This document shows, in pieces, positions 36,258 to 45,835 of a DNA stretch of 64,000 nucleotides. The stretch is from Paracidovorax cattleyae (GTDB lineage: Bacteria > Pseudomonadota > Gammaproteobacteria > Burkholderiales > Burkholderiaceae_C), in NCBI RefSeq assembly GCF_900104515.1, contig NZ_FNJL01000014.1, positions 1-64,000 on the forward strand, given 5' to 3'. The notes below the pieces were generated by a model that saw only the letters and a list, made by a program, of their open reading frames with translations, made no database searches and had not been told where the DNA came from. The stretch's first letter is position 1; each line of letters begins with the position of its first letter. Made by a program: the position numbers and the translations under genes.

Positions 36258-37151
36258 TCAGTCCGGATCCTGCATGCGCATCGAAAAATCGGTGGCCTTC
36301 ACATCCTTGGTCAGCGTGCCGATGGAGATGCGGTCCACGCCTGTCTCGGCCAGCGCACGCAGGCCCTCCAGCGTCACGCCCCCGGAAATCTCCAGGATGG
36401 CCGGTCCCCCAGGGTGCGCGGCATTCAGGCGCACGGCGTCGTGCAGCATCGGCAGCGGCATGTTGTCCAGCAGCACCATGCGGGCGCCGGCCGACAGCGC
36501 CTCGTCCAGCTGCTCCAGCGTCTCGCATTCGATCTCGATGAACTTCGCCTGCGCGGCCGCGGCGCGCGCCGCATGCAGCACGGCCGTGACGCCTCCCGCG
36601 GCGGCGATGTGGTTTTCCTTGATGAGCACCGCGTCGTGCAGCCCGATGCGGTGGTTGGTGCCCCCACCCATGCGCACGGCGTACTTCTGCGCCAGGCGCA
36701 GTCCGGGCAGGGTCTTGCGGGTATCCACGATCTGCGCGCGGGTGCCCGCCACCGCATCGACGTAGCGCCGGGTCTTGGTGGCCACGGCCGACAGCAGTTG
36801 CAGGAAATTGAGCGCCGTGCGCTCGGCGCTCAGCAACGCCCGCGCCCGGCCCTCGATCTCCAGCACCACCTGGTCGGCCGCGCAGCGCTGGCCCTCGGCC
36901 ACCTTCCAGGTCAGCCGCACGTCCGGATCCAGCGCGCGCAGCGCGGCCTCGGCCCAGGGCGCACCGCAGATCACGGCCTCTTCGCGGGCCAGCACGCGCG
37001 CGCGTGCACGCCGCACCGGATCGATCAGGGCGGCGGTCAGGTCGCCCGCGCCCACGTCCTCTTCCAGGGCCCGGGCCACGTCGGCGCTCACCACGGCCTG
37101 CCATTGCGCATCGCCCACCGGGCCGGCGGCTGGCTGAAACATATTCGTCAT
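36258..37151 (-). CDS. nadC: Nicotinate-nucleotide pyrophosphorylase (carboxylating)
   Basis: Converts quinolinate and PRPP to nicotinate mononucleotide. The 297-residue protein has [50 protein letters not shown] (core TRKTxPGLR shown), LIKENHIAA and the final [23 protein letters not shown] pattern. It lies upstream of nadA on the same strand, forming nadC-nadA-pabB. It diverges from panB across 132 bases that must hold both promoters. Confidence 0.96.
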   Translation of the reverse strand: MTNMFQPAAGPVGDAQWQAVVSADVARALEEDVGAGDLTAALIDPVRRARARVLAREEAVICGAPWAEAALRALDPDVRLTWKVAEGQRCAADQVVLEIEGRARALLSAERTALNFLQLLSAVATKTRRYVDAVAGTRAQIVDTRKTLPGLRLAQKYAVRMGGGTNHRIGLHDAVLIKENHIAAAGGVTAVLHAARAAAAQAKFIEIECETLEQLDEALSAGARMVLLDNMPLPMLHDAVRLNAAHPGGPAILEISGGVTLEGLRALAETGVDRISIGTLTKDVKATDFSMRMQDPD

Positions 37152-37283
37152 GGAGCGCGAGCATACCGGCAACGCGCCAGCGCGACAGCAGGCACACCCC
37201 GCCGCCCGGAGGTCACTCCGGCGGACCGGGCCGGACGCCGGCTTAGACTCGCGGCTCATTCGCGTTTCCCGAGGATTGATTGC

Positions 37284-38174
37284 ATGACCGCGCCAACGCC
37301 GACCCCTGCCAACGCCGCCACGCCCTACGGCACCCTGCCCCCTGCCTCCCCGCTGCCGCAGCGCCGTCCCGTGAGCCTGCCGCGCCTGGCGCAGATGCGC
37401 GAGGCCGGCGAGAAAATCACCATGCTGACGGCCTATGACGCCACCTTCGCCGCGGTGGCCGACGCAGCGGGAGTGGAATGCCTGCTCGTGGGCGATTCGC
37501 TGGGCATGGTCTGCCAGGGCCTGCCCAGCACGGTGGGCGTGTCGCTGGACACCATGGCCTACCACACGGCCAGCGTGGCGCGGGGCCTGCACCGGGTGCA
37601 GGGCACGGCTTGGCTGATCGCCGACCTGCCCTACGGCAGCTACGCGGAAAGTCCCGAGCAGGCCATGCGCAGCGCCTGCGCGCTGATGCAGGCCGGCGCA
37701 CACATGGTCAAGCTCGAAGGCGGCGGCTGGACGGCACCCACCGTCCGGTTCCTGGTCGAGCGCGGCGTGCCGGTCTGCGCGCACCTGGGCCTCACGCCGC
37801 AGACAGTGCATGCCCTCGGCGGCTACCGCGTCCAGGGCCGCAGCGACGAGGCCGCGCGCGCGCTGCGCAGCCACGCCAACGAACTGCAGGATGCGGGCGC
37901 CGCCATGCTGGTGCTCGAGATGGTGCCCGCCACGCTGGCGCGCGAGGTGACCGACGCCCTGCCGCGCTGCCACACCATCGGCATCGGGGCCGGCAGCGGC
38001 ACCGCCGGCCAGGTGCTGGTACTGCACGACATGCTGGGCGTGAACCTCGGCAGGAACCCGAAGTTCGCGCACGATTTCATGGCCCAGGCCGGCAGCGTGC
38101 GCGGCGCCATCGCAGCCTACGTGCAGGCAGTGAAGGAGGGGCGCTTCCCCGACGACGCACTCCACGCCTGGTGA
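37284..38174 (+). CDS. panB: 3-methyl-2-oxobutanoate hydroxymethyltransferase
   Basis: First step of pantothenate synthesis: adds a hydroxymethyl group from methylenetetrahydrofolate to ketoisovalerate. The 296-residue protein has [24 protein letters not shown] with the magnesium ligands, [25 protein letters not shown] and a roughly 30-residue Pro-rich N-terminal extension. GAGGA lies eight bases before the ATG. panC follows after 71 bases. Confidence 0.96.
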   Translation: MTAPTPTPANAATPYGTLPPASPLPQRRPVSLPRLAQMREAGEKITMLTAYDATFAAVADAAGVECLLVGDSLGMVCQGLPSTVGVSLDTMAYHTASVARGLHRVQGTAWLIADLPYGSYAESPEQAMRSACALMQAGAHMVKLEGGGWTAPTVRFLVERGVPVCAHLGLTPQTVHALGGYRVQGRSDEAARALRSHANELQDAGAAMLVLEMVPATLAREVTDALPRCHTIGIGAGSGTAGQVLVLHDMLGVNLGRNPKFAHDFMAQAGSVRGAIAAYVQAVKEGRFPDDALHAW

Positions 38175-38245
38175 CGCGGCCTACCCCGACGAGCCCTGCA
38201 GCCGATTTTCCGCCGCCCCTCCCAAGTTTTTCCAGCCGCTCCCCC

Positions 38246-39094
38246 ATGCTCATCGCACACTCCATCGCCGACCTGCGCGCCGCGCTCGCCCGCCGGGGCC
38301 GCCCGGCCTTCGTCCCCACCATGGGCAACCTCCACGAGGGGCACCTCTCCCTGGTGCGGCAGGCCGGCGCCCTCGGCGACGTGACCGTCGCCAGCATCTT
38401 CGTCAACCGCCTCCAATTCCTGCCGCACGAGGATTTCGACAGCTATCCCCGCACCTGGGAGGCCGACCGCGCGCACCTGGAGGCCGCGGGCTGCGACATC
38501 CTCTTCGCCCCGCGCGAGGCGGACCTCTACCCCCAGGCACAGACCTTCAAGGTCCAGCCCGACCCGCAGCTGGCCGACCTGCTCGAAGGGCACTTCCGCC
38601 CCGGCTTCTTCACGGGCGTCTGCACCGTGGTCATGAAGCTGTTCTCGGCCGTGTTCGGCACCACCGGCGGTGGCACGGCCCTGTTCGGCAAGAAGGACTA
38701 CCAGCAGCTGATGGTGATCCGCCGCATGGTGGAGCAGTTCGCCCTGCCGGTGGAGGTCGTGGCAGGGGATACCTGCCGTGCGGCGGACGGGCTCGCCCTC
38801 AGCTCGCGCAACGGCTACCTGGGGCCGGCCGAACGCGCGCAGGCGGTCGAACTGTCACGGGCCCTCCAGGGGCTTTCTGACGCCGCGCTCTCGCGTCCCG
38901 TCGCCGACTGGCCCGAACTGGAGGCCGCGGCGAGCGACGCGCTGCGCAACCAGGGCTGGCAGCCCGACTACCTCGTGGTGCGCCGCAGGGCCGATCTCCA
39001 GCGCCCCGATACCGCCCCCGAACCCGGCACGCTGGTGGCCCTGGGTGCAGCCCGGCTGGGCGCGACGCGGCTCATCGACAACCTCGAATTCTGA
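38246..39094 (+). CDS. panC: Pantothenate synthetase
   Basis: Joins pantoate and beta-alanine using ATP. The 282-residue protein has the HIGH-like [13 protein letters not shown], the IFVNRLQF motif (usually IFVNPxQF, so Pro is replaced by Arg here), [16 protein letters not shown] and the KMSKS-like ALSSRNGYL. panD is not in view. Its ATG lies in a Pro-rich spacer without a strong ribosome site. Confidence 0.95.
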   Translation: MLIAHSIADLRAALARRGRPAFVPTMGNLHEGHLSLVRQAGALGDVTVASIFVNRLQFLPHEDFDSYPRTWEADRAHLEAAGCDILFAPREADLYPQAQTFKVQPDPQLADLLEGHFRPGFFTGVCTVVMKLFSAVFGTTGGGTALFGKKDYQQLMVIRRMVEQFALPVEVVAGDTCRAADGLALSSRNGYLGPAERAQAVELSRALQGLSDAALSRPVADWPELEAAASDALRNQGWQPDYLVVRRRADLQRPDTAPEPGTLVALGAARLGATRLIDNLEF

Positions 39095-39228
39095 ACAGCC
39101 CGGCACGAGATGTCCCGCGCGCCCGGAAGGTGCGCACCTACGCGGGCAGGTGCCACCCGCGCACAATCCGCGGGGCATGCGGGTCTTAAGGTAGAGGCAT
39201 CTTCAACCCACCTTTCAGGAGAAAGAAC

Positions 39229-39303
39229 ATGCCCATCATCCTGTGGCTCCTCGGCGTCCCGCTGTCCCTCGTCCTGCTGCTGATGCTCTTCGGCGTGGTG
39301 TGA
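39229..39303 (+). CDS. Tiny one-helix membrane peptide
   Basis: A 24-residue open frame, Met-Pro-Ile-Ile followed by Leu/Val-rich residues to a final Val-Val, that would form one membrane helix. It has an excellent AGGAG ribosome site (39217-39221) seven bases before the ATG and its own 134-base upstream space. The strong signal and clean stop make it a real gene candidate. Similar orphan hydrophobic peptides are often stress-related. Function unknown. Confidence 0.6.
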   Translation: MPIILWLLGVPLSLVLLLMLFGVV

Positions 39304-39369
39304 TGCGTGTCCGTGGCGCGGGCTGCCGGTACTCCGGCGCCCACGCCCACACGCTGCAGACGGCAGCGT

Positions 39370-40398
39370 TCAGCAGGAGCGCAATTCCACGGCGGGGCCG
39401 CGCCCCATCAGCCGTGCCACCGCCTCGGATGCGGTCGATCGGCCATCCAGCAGCGCAACCACTTCCTGCGCGATCGGCATGTCCACGCCGAGTTGGCGCG
39501 CACGGCGCACGACGGTCCGTGCGCTGTACACCCCCTCGGCCACGTGGCCGAGCGACTCCACTGCCTGATCCAGTGTGAGCCCCCGCGCAAGCGCTAGGCC
39601 CACGCGGCGGTTGCGGGACAGATCCCCCGTCGCGGTCAGCACCAGGTCGCCCAGCCCGGACAGCCCCATGAACGTCTCCGCCCGCGCGCCGAGTGCAAGG
39701 CCGAGCCGGCTCATCTCGGCCAGCCCCCGCGTGATGAGCGCGGCGCGCGCGTTCGTGCCCAGGTCCAGCCCGTCGCACAGCCCGGTGGCAATGGCCAGCA
39801 CATTCTTCACAGCCCCCCCTACCTCCACGCCCACGATGTCCTCGTTGGCGTACACACGCAGCGTGGGCCCATGGAAAGCCTCCACCAGCAGTTCACGTAC
39901 TCGCGCATCGCGGCTCGCGGCCACCAGTGCGGTGGGCCGCCCCTGGGCCGCCTCCAGCGCGAAGCTCGGACCGCTGAGCGCGCCCGCGCGCAATTGAGGG
40001 GCCACCTGGCTGCAGATCTCGTGCGCCATGAGGCCCTGGGCGGCCGCCTCTCCGCTGGCGGGAACGGCCTCGAAGCCCTTGCAGAGCCAGGCCACGGGAA
40101 CGGACGCGGCACGCAGTTCCTCCAGCATGCCGCGCAGGCCGGACATGGGGGTTGCGACGATGGCGAGATCGGCCTGGCAGGACGCGAGCGCCTCGAAAGG
40201 CGCACCGCTCGCGAGGCCGAGCACCGCGGGAAAGGCGATGCCCGGAAGATAGCGGGCGTTCTGGCGCGCCGCCTGCATGGCCGCGGCCTGCCCGGCATCG
40301 CGCGCCCAGAGGGTCACGCCATGTCCTGCCGGGTGCGCTGCTGCGCTGAGCGCCATGGCCGTGCCCCAGGCGCCGGCACCGAACACGATGATCTTCAT
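39370..40398 (-). CDS. gpsA: Glycerol-3-phosphate dehydrogenase [NAD(P)+]
   Basis: Supplies sn-glycerol 3-phosphate for phospholipids by reducing dihydroxyacetone phosphate. The 342-residue protein has the N-terminal [11 protein letters not shown] fold, [32 protein letters not shown] with the catalytic Lys, and [16 protein letters not shown]. It closes the rhodanese-grxC-secB-gpsA run, a widespread beta-proteobacterial order. Confidence 0.96.
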   Translation of the reverse strand: MKIIVFGAGAWGTAMALSAAAHPAGHGVTLWARDAGQAAAMQAARQNARYLPGIAFPAVLGLASGAPFEALASCQADLAIVATPMSGLRGMLEELRAASVPVAWLCKGFEAVPASGEAAAQGLMAHEICSQVAPQLRAGALSGPSFALEAAQGRPTALVAASRDARVRELLVEAFHGPTLRVYANEDIVGVEVGGAVKNVLAIATGLCDGLDLGTNARAALITRGLAEMSRLGLALGARAETFMGLSGLGDLVLTATGDLSRNRRVGLALARGLTLDQAVESLGHVAEGVYSARTVVRRARQLGVDMPIAQEVVALLDGRSTASEAVARLMGRGPAVELRSC

Positions 40399-40485
40399 GA
40401 AGGGAGGTCGTTGCGGTTTCGGCAGGGGAACCGCTCGCAGTCCCCGGCTGCGATGCGCCGCCGCGCGGCGGCGCCTGGAGGGAAA

Positions 40486-40944
40486 TTACTGCGTGACGCC
40501 CGGCGTCGGTGCGGCCGAAGCCAGCTGCGACTGCTGCTGCTCGTACATGGCCTGGAAGTTGATCTCTGCCAGATGCACGGGCGGGAAGCCGGCGCGCGTG
40601 ATCACGTCGGCAATGTTGCCGCGCAGGTACGGATAGACGATCTGCGGGCAGGCGATGCCCATGATCGGGCCCATCTGGTCTTCGGGAATGTTGCGGATCT
40701 CGAAGATGCCGGCCTGCTTGGCCTCGACCAGGAACACCGTCTTGTCCTTGATCTTGGTCTGCACCGTGGCGGTCACGGCCACTTCGAAAATACCGTCTGC
40801 AACGGGTGCCGCCTCGACGCCCAGCTGGATGTCCACATTGGGCTGCTCCTGCTCCAGCAGGATCTGGGGCGAGTTCGGCTGCTCCAGGGACAGATCCTTC
40901 AGATACACGCGCTGGATCTGGAACACGGGATTTTCTTCGGACAT
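40486..40944 (-). CDS. secB: Protein-export chaperone SecB
   Basis: Tetrameric chaperone that keeps preproteins unfolded and hands them to SecA. The 152-residue acidic protein has [36 protein letters not shown] and [24 protein letters not shown] (core YPYLR shown), all family marks. It starts at MSEENPVF; a longer frame upstream has no support. It lies between grxC and gpsA. Confidence 0.96.
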
Positions 40945-41068
40945 GAGGTCGTTCTTTCGATTCGGAAACGGGAAAAGGGCCAGGTAAGACAAAGCCCGCC
41001 GGGGACGTCGCGTTCCCGCAGCGGGCAGCACCCGGGGCCGCATTATGCAGCGCCCGGCCAGCGCGCCT

Positions 41069-41326
41069 TCAGGCGCCGAGCAGAGGCATCAGGCCACCGC
41101 GGCCGTCGAGCGCGACCAGGTCGTCGTGGCCGCCCACGTGGGTGTCGCCGATGAAGATCTGCGGCACCGTACGCCGCCCGGTGATCTCCATCATGTGAGA
41201 GCGGGCCTCCGGGTCGAGATCCACGCGGACCTCCTCGATCTGCTCCACCCCCTTGGCCTTGAGGATCTGCTTGGCCCGGATGCAGTAGGGGCAAACGGCG
41301 GTGGTGTACATCTTGACGGGTTGCAT
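41069..41326 (-). CDS. grxC: Glutaredoxin 3
   Basis: An 85-residue thiol oxidoreductase with the dithiol active site Cys12-Pro-Tyr-Cys15, [14 protein letters not shown] for glutathione binding and the GGHDDL turn. It reduces protein disulfides and mixed disulfides with glutathione. It sits between the rhodanese and secB genes. Confidence 0.95.
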
Positions 41327-41379
41327 GGGGCGGCCTTCCTGGAAGATTGCGTGGGGTGTGAAAGGGACGTGGTGCCGCT

Positions 41380-41787
41380 TCAGGCCTTTTCAACCGGCAT
41401 GCTGGCGTCCTTCCAGGCCTTGAGCCCGCCGGCGAGCGCCTCGGCTTTCTCGTAGCCGAGCTTGCGGGCCACGGTCGCGGCCTTCTGGGCCCGGCCACCC
41501 TTGGCGCATACCAGCACGAGCGGCACCGACTTGTTCCTGACCACCTGCGGCAGGCGTTCTTCCAGCTGACCCAGCGGCACGTTCTTCGCACCGCCGACAT
41601 GGCCGGCCGCGAACTCATCGGGCTCGGAGACATCGACCACCACGGCCTTCTCGCGGTTGATGAGTTGCACCGCGCGCGCCGCGGTGAGCGAGCCGCCCGC
41701 GGCTTCGCGGAAGACCGGCAGGAGCAGCATCGCGCCCGAAACCAGTGCGACGAGGACGAGATACCAGTTGTCGATGAAGAAATTCAC
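41380..41787 (-). CDS. Membrane-anchored rhodanese-like protein
   Basis: A 135-residue protein with one N-terminal membrane helix (about 7-25) and a single rhodanese domain (40-130). The active site loop is Cys94-Ala-Lys-Gly-Gly-Arg, so the cysteine that carries persulfide is present. The GTG start has AAGGA seven bases upstream; the open frame extends further without a site. It diverges from gpmA and leads the grxC-secB-gpsA run. Sulfur transfer is likely, target unknown. Confidence 0.88.
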   Translation of the reverse strand: MNFFIDNWYLVLVALVSGAMLLLPVFREAAGGSLTAARAVQLINREKAVVVDVSEPDEFAAGHVGGAKNVPLGQLEERLPQVVRNKSVPLVLVCAKGGRAQKAATVARKLGYEKAEALAGGLKAWKDASMPVEKA

Positions 41788-41875
41788 GGAAGTCCTTGGG
41801 GAAAGCAAACCCCGCAATTTTAGAATGCGGCGTTTGACCCGACCGATTCCACAGCTTCCCATTCCTCCAGCCACC

Positions 41876-42619
41876 ATGCACAAACTCGTCCTGATCCGCC
41901 ACGGCGAATCCACCTGGAACCTCGAAAACCGCTTCACCGGCTGGACCGACGTGGACCTGACGCCTACCGGCATCGAGCAGGCCAAGACGGCCGGCCGCCT
42001 GTTGAAGGCCGAAGGCTACGAGTTCGACCTGGCCTTCACCAGCGTGCTCAAGCGCGCCACGCGCACCCTGTGGCATGTCCTGGACGAGATGGACCGCACC
42101 TGGCTGCCCGTGGAGCACAGCTGGCGCCTCAATGAACGCCACTACGGCGCCCTGCAGGGACTCAACAAGGCCGACATGGCCAAGCAGTACGGCGACGCGC
42201 AGGTGCTCGTCTGGCGCCGCAGCTACGACACCCCCCCGCCGGCCCTGGAGGCCACCGACCCACGCAGCGAGCGCGGCGATCTCCGCTATGCCGGCCTCGA
42301 TCCCGAGCAGATCCCGCTCACCGAATGCCTGAAGGACACCGTCGCCCGGGTGCTGCCCTTCTGGAACGAGCGCATCGCGCCTGCCATGCGGTCGGGCCAG
42401 CGCGTGGTGGTCGCCGCGCACGGCAATTCCATCCGCGCGCTGGTCAAGTACCTGGACGGCATCTCCGACGACGACATCGTCGGGCTGAACATTCCCAACG
42501 GCATTCCCCTGATCTACGAACTCGACAGCGACCTGAAGCCGCTGCGCCACCATTACCTCGGCGATGCCGAAGCCGCGGCGAAGGCGGCCGCGGCGGTGGC
42601 GTCCCAGGGCAAGGCCTGA
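41876..42619 (+). CDS. gpmA: 2,3-bisphosphoglycerate-dependent phosphoglycerate mutase
   Basis: Interconverts 3- and 2-phosphoglycerate in glycolysis. The 247-residue protein has the phosphohistidine motif LIRHGES (His9), [23 protein letters not shown] and [15 protein letters not shown] with the second histidine. A TAGAAT at 41821-41826 in the divergent spacer with the rhodanese gene is a plausible -10. Length is typical of the cofactor-dependent form. Confidence 0.96.
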   Translation: MHKLVLIRHGESTWNLENRFTGWTDVDLTPTGIEQAKTAGRLLKAEGYEFDLAFTSVLKRATRTLWHVLDEMDRTWLPVEHSWRLNERHYGALQGLNKADMAKQYGDAQVLVWRRSYDTPPPALEATDPRSERGDLRYAGLDPEQIPLTECLKDTVARVLPFWNERIAPAMRSGQRVVVAAHGNSIRALVKYLDGISDDDIVGLNIPNGIPLIYELDSDLKPLRHHYLGDAEAAAKAAAAVASQGKA

Positions 42620-42788
42620 GTCCCTGCGGGCCGCCGCCGGCTGCCGTCCATGCGGCGGCTGGCGCACCGGGTAAACCCGCGGGGCGGCCCCGGCGTGCCA
42701 AAAAGCCCGGCGCGCGCGGAACTGCGCCGCGCCTGCCCTTTCCAAGGGGGTGTATATTGGACCTAGAACCGGCAAAGGTGTTTTTCGA

Positions 42789-44228
42789 ATGGGCCACAAA
42801 CTCAAAATCGCAGGATGGGTGTCGGTCGGCGTCGTTGCCGGCGCCCTGACCACGGTCTCCCTGCAGACCGTCGCCCGCGGAGCCATGACTCCGCTTCCCC
42901 TCGAGGAAATCCAGCAGCTCTCCGCGGTGTTCGGACTCGTCAAGACCGACTACGTCGAGCCCGTGGACGACAAGAAGCTCATCACCGATGCCATCTCCGG
43001 CATGGTGTCCAGCCTCGACCCGCACTCCCAGTACTTCGACAAGAAGTCCTTCAAGGAATTCCGCGAAGGCACCACGGGCCGTTTCGTCGGCGTGGGCATC
43101 GAGATCACCCAGGAAGACGGTCTGATCAAGATCGTGTCGCCCATCGAGGGCTCGCCGGCCTTCCGCGCGGGCCTGAAGACCAACGATCTCATCACCAAGA
43201 TCGACGACACGGCCGTGAAGGGGCTCGCCCTCAACGAAGCCGTGAAGAAGATGCGCGGCGAGCCCAACACCCAGGTCACGCTCACGATCTTCCGCAAGGA
43301 CGAGAGCCGCACCTTCCCGGTCACCGTCACGCGCGAGGAGATCAAGACCCAGTCCGTCAAGGGCAAGGAGATCGAGCCCGGCTACGCCTGGATCCGGCTG
43401 TCGCAGTTCCAGGAACGCACGGTGGACGACTTCGTGCGCAAGGTCGAGGAGATCTACCGCCAGGATCCGAACCTCAAGGGCATGGTGCTGGACCTGCGCA
43501 ACGATCCCGGCGGCCTGCTCGACGCGGCGGTGGCCATCTCCGCCGCCTTCCTGCCCGAAGACGTGACCGTCGTGTCCACCAACGGCCAGCTCGCGGAAAG
43601 CAAGGCAGTCTACAAGGCCTCCCCCGAGTTCTACCAGCGCCGCGGTGCCGGTGATCCGCTCAAGCGGCTGCCCGCGGCGCTCAAGAACGTTCCGCTGGTG
43701 GTGCTGGTGAACGAAGGCTCCGCCTCGGCCAGCGAGATCGTGGCCGGCGCGCTGCAGGACCACAAGCGCGCCACCATCTTGGGCAGCCAGACTTTCGGCA
43801 AGGGATCGGTACAGACCGTCCGCCCCCTGGGCCCGGACACCGGCATCAAGCTCACCACGGCGCGCTACTACACGCCCAGCGGCAAGTCGATCCAGGCCAA
43901 GGGCATCGTGCCCGACGTCATGGTGGACGACAGCCCCGACGGCGATCCCTTCGCCGCGCTGCGCATGCGCGAGGCAGATCTCGAAAAGCACCTGACCAGC
44001 GGCCAGGGCGAGGAGAAAAAGGATGAAGCGCGCGAAAAGGCCCGCGAGGAAGCCCGCAAGCGCCTCGAGGAAGAAGCCAAGAAGCCGGCGTCCGAGCGCA
44101 ACAAGATGCCGGAGTTCGGCACCGAGAAGGACTTCCAGCTCACCCAGGCACTCAATCAGCTCAAGGGCCTGACGGTGGTCGTCAGCAAGACACAGACGGA
44201 GCGCAAGGAAGAGAAGAAGGACAACTGA
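42789..44228 (+). CDS. C-terminal processing peptidase, S41 family
   Basis: A 479-residue periplasmic serine protease (CtpA/Prc type). It has a signal sequence (about 1-32), a PDZ domain (about 95-170), and the peptidase core with the catalytic Ser313 in GSASASEI and Lys338 in TFGKGSVQT, 25 residues apart as in Prc. The C-terminal tail (about 405-450) is a charged Glu/Lys/Arg coiled coil. It starts at the ATG after AAAGGTG; a TTG 13 codons upstream is not supported. A strong terminator follows. Confidence 0.92.
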   Translation: MGHKLKIAGWVSVGVVAGALTTVSLQTVARGAMTPLPLEEIQQLSAVFGLVKTDYVEPVDDKKLITDAISGMVSSLDPHSQYFDKKSFKEFREGTTGRFVGVGIEITQEDGLIKIVSPIEGSPAFRAGLKTNDLITKIDDTAVKGLALNEAVKKMRGEPNTQVTLTIFRKDESRTFPVTVTREEIKTQSVKGKEIEPGYAWIRLSQFQERTVDDFVRKVEEIYRQDPNLKGMVLDLRNDPGGLLDAAVAISAAFLPEDVTVVSTNGQLAESKAVYKASPEFYQRRGAGDPLKRLPAALKNVPLVVLVNEGSASASEIVAGALQDHKRATILGSQTFGKGSVQTVRPLGPDTGIKLTTARYYTPSGKSIQAKGIVPDVMVDDSPDGDPFAALRMREADLEKHLTSGQGEEKKDEAREKAREEARKRLEEEAKKPASERNKMPEFGTEKDFQLTQALNQLKGLTVVVSKTQTERKEEKKDN

Positions 44229-44254
44229 CCGGCACGGGTGCATCCTTTCAGCCA

Positions 44255-44285
44255 AGGCCGGACTCCGAGGGGTCCGGCCTTTTGC
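44255..44285 (+). terminator. Rho-independent terminator after the S41 protease gene
   Basis: AGGCCGGAC and GTCCGGCCT form a perfect 9-base stem around an 8-base loop, followed by TTTTG. It separates the protease transcript from moeB. Confidence 0.88.
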
Positions 44286-44336
44286 TTTGCGCCTCCGTGC
44301 CGCCACCGCTCCGCCCGCACCACGCACTCCACGCCC

Positions 44337-45122
44337 ATGAACGACGACCAGCTCCTGCGCTACTCCCGCCACATCCTGCTCGATGAAATCGGCATCGAGG
44401 GGCAGGAGCGGCTGCTCGCTGCCCATGCGCTGGTCATCGGCGCCGGCGGCCTGGGATCGCCTGCAGCCCTGTTCCTCGCTTCGGCAGGCATTGGCCGCCT
44501 GACCCTGGTCGATGCGGACACCGTGGACCTGACCAATCTGCAGCGGCAGATCGCCCACACCACGCAGCGCGTCGGCCAGCCCAAGGTGGGTTCTGCAGCG
44601 CAGGCCGTGCACGCCATCAATCCCGGCGTGCAGGTGGAGGCGCTGCCCCTGCGCGCGGATGCGGCCTGGCTCGATGCCCACGTGCCGTTTGCGGATGTGG
44701 TCCTCGACTGCAGCGACAACTACGCCACGCGGCAGGCCGTGAATGCCGCCTGCGTGCGCCACCGCGTGCCCCTGGTGGCCGGCGCGGCAATCCGGTTCGA
44801 CGGACAGATCACGGTGATCGACCCGCGCGCATCCGACGCGCCCTGCTACGCCTGCCTCTTCCCTCCGGATGCAGCCTTCGAGGAGGTGCAGTGCTCCACG
44901 ATGGGCGTGTTCGCGCCGATGGTCGGCATCATCGGTGCCATGCAGGCAGCCGAGGCACTCAAGCTGCTGTCCGGGGCCGGCCAGTCGCTCGCCGGGCGCC
45001 TGCTCATGCTCGACGGCCTCGCGATGGAGTGGACCGCTATGCGCGCCGGACGTGACCCGGGCTGCAGCGTGTGCGGAAAACGGCACGCGAAAGAAGGGGC
45101 CGGTGGCGAAGCGCCCCGGTAG
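44337..45122 (+). CDS. moeB: MoeB/ThiF-family adenylyltransferase
   Basis: Activates the C-terminus of a ubiquitin-like sulfur carrier (MoaD or ThiS) with ATP. The 261-residue protein has RYSRHILLDEIG, the nucleotide motif GAGGLGSPAALFLASAG, DNYATRQAVN, and zinc ligands CYAC and CSVC. No carrier gene is adjacent, so MoeB and ThiF roles cannot be told apart by context; the link to molybdopterin enzymes elsewhere in the window favours MoeB. Its stop codon lies inside a GAAA-loop hairpin. Confidence 0.88.
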   Translation: MNDDQLLRYSRHILLDEIGIEGQERLLAAHALVIGAGGLGSPAALFLASAGIGRLTLVDADTVDLTNLQRQIAHTTQRVGQPKVGSAAQAVHAINPGVQVEALPLRADAAWLDAHVPFADVVLDCSDNYATRQAVNAACVRHRVPLVAGAAIRFDGQITVIDPRASDAPCYACLFPPDAAFEEVQCSTMGVFAPMVGIIGAMQAAEALKLLSGAGQSLAGRLLMLDGLAMEWTAMRAGRDPGCSVCGKRHAKEGAGGEAPR

Positions 45123-45139
45123 GAGAAATCCTACCGGGG
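45114..45139. promoter_or_regulatory. 11-base-pair inverted repeat with GAAA loop before the receiver gene
   Basis: CCCCGGTAGGA, GAAA, TCCTACCGGGG is a perfect hairpin that begins inside the last codons of moeB and includes its stop. No T-run follows, so it is not a standard terminator. It ends about 100 bases before the receiver gene. The core GTAGGA-N4-TCCTAC is a dyad of the size bound by NarL-type response regulators, and one is encoded 700 bases away, so an operator is as likely as an RNA structure. A TATAAA at 45177-45182 downstream could be a -10. Confidence 0.5.
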
Positions 45140-45237
45140 TAACACCCTGCTGCTGGCAGAATGCCGGCTCTCTCCCTATAAAGTAGAACCGTGATCAACA
45201 CCTCCCATCCGGCGCCTTCAACGGCACCGACCTCACA

Positions 45238-45633
45238 GTGAAACTGCGTACTTATATCGTCGAAGACAACGCCACGATCCGGGAGAACCTGATCGGCACG
45301 CTGGAGGAGCTGGCGGAAGTCGAAGCCGTGGGGGTCGCCGAAACGGAGGACGAGGGCAAGGAGTGGCTGGCCGCGAACCCTGAGCAGTGGGATCTGGCCA
45401 TCGTGGATCTGTTCCTTCGGCAAGGCAGCGGCCTGGGCATCCTCGCGGCCTGCCGCGACCGCACGGCACGCCAGAAGATGGTCGTCCTGAGCAACTACGC
45501 CACCCCCGATGTCCGTGTCCGCTGCGCCCAGCTCGGCGTGGACGCCGTCTTCGACAAATCCAACGAGATCGACGCCCTCGTGGACTACTGCGTGGAACAC
45601 AGCACGCTGCGCAATTCCGCCAGCAGCGCCTGA
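45238..45633 (+). CDS. Single-domain response regulator (receiver only)
   Basis: A 131-residue CheY-like receiver with Glu9-Asp10, the phospho-acceptor Asp57 in LAIVDLFL, Ser in VVLSNYA and the conserved Lys in VFDKSNEID. There is no output domain. It starts at GTG. It lies beside a NarL-type regulator and a CHASE3 histidine kinase in an arrangement that suggests one signalling module; the receiver may compete for phosphate or act by protein contact. Confidence 0.85.
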   Translation: MKLRTYIVEDNATIRENLIGTLEELAEVEAVGVAETEDEGKEWLAANPEQWDLAIVDLFLRQGSGLGILAACRDRTARQKMVVLSNYATPDVRVRCAQLGVDAVFDKSNEIDALVDYCVEHSTLRNSASSA

Positions 45634-45690
45634 TCGCGCAATCGTTTTCCGTGCAACTCCGGGCCCGAGCCCGGCCCGATGATCCCCAAA

Positions 45691-45739
45691 GACACGAAAA
45701 ACCCCGGATGGATTGCTCCGTCCGGGGTTTTTCCGTGTC
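45691..45739. terminator. Bidirectional terminator between the convergent regulator genes
   Basis: A long stem (GACACG-AAAAACCCCGGA pairing with TCCGGGGTTTTT-CCGTGTC, one mismatch) with A-run and T-run on the two sides. It serves the plus-strand receiver gene and the minus-strand NarL-type regulator gene that converge here. Confidence 0.9.
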
Positions 45740-45835
45740 TGGCAGACTGGCGCCGGCAGGCGCCGCACAGCACGCGCGCCCACGGCACCGGCTGCAAGCG
45801 CCGACCGCAGCCAGCCGGTCGCGAAGAGCCAGCGA

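Noticed and set aside
39134-39153. Inverted repeat GCACCT-N8-AGGTGC after panC as a terminator
   Set aside because: Short stem with no T-run; it is as likely chance in GC-rich DNA, so it was not listed.
42444-45086. An 880-residue minus-strand frame over gpmA, the S41 protease and moeB
   Set aside because: Crosses three convincing plus-strand genes and a terminator; no family match.
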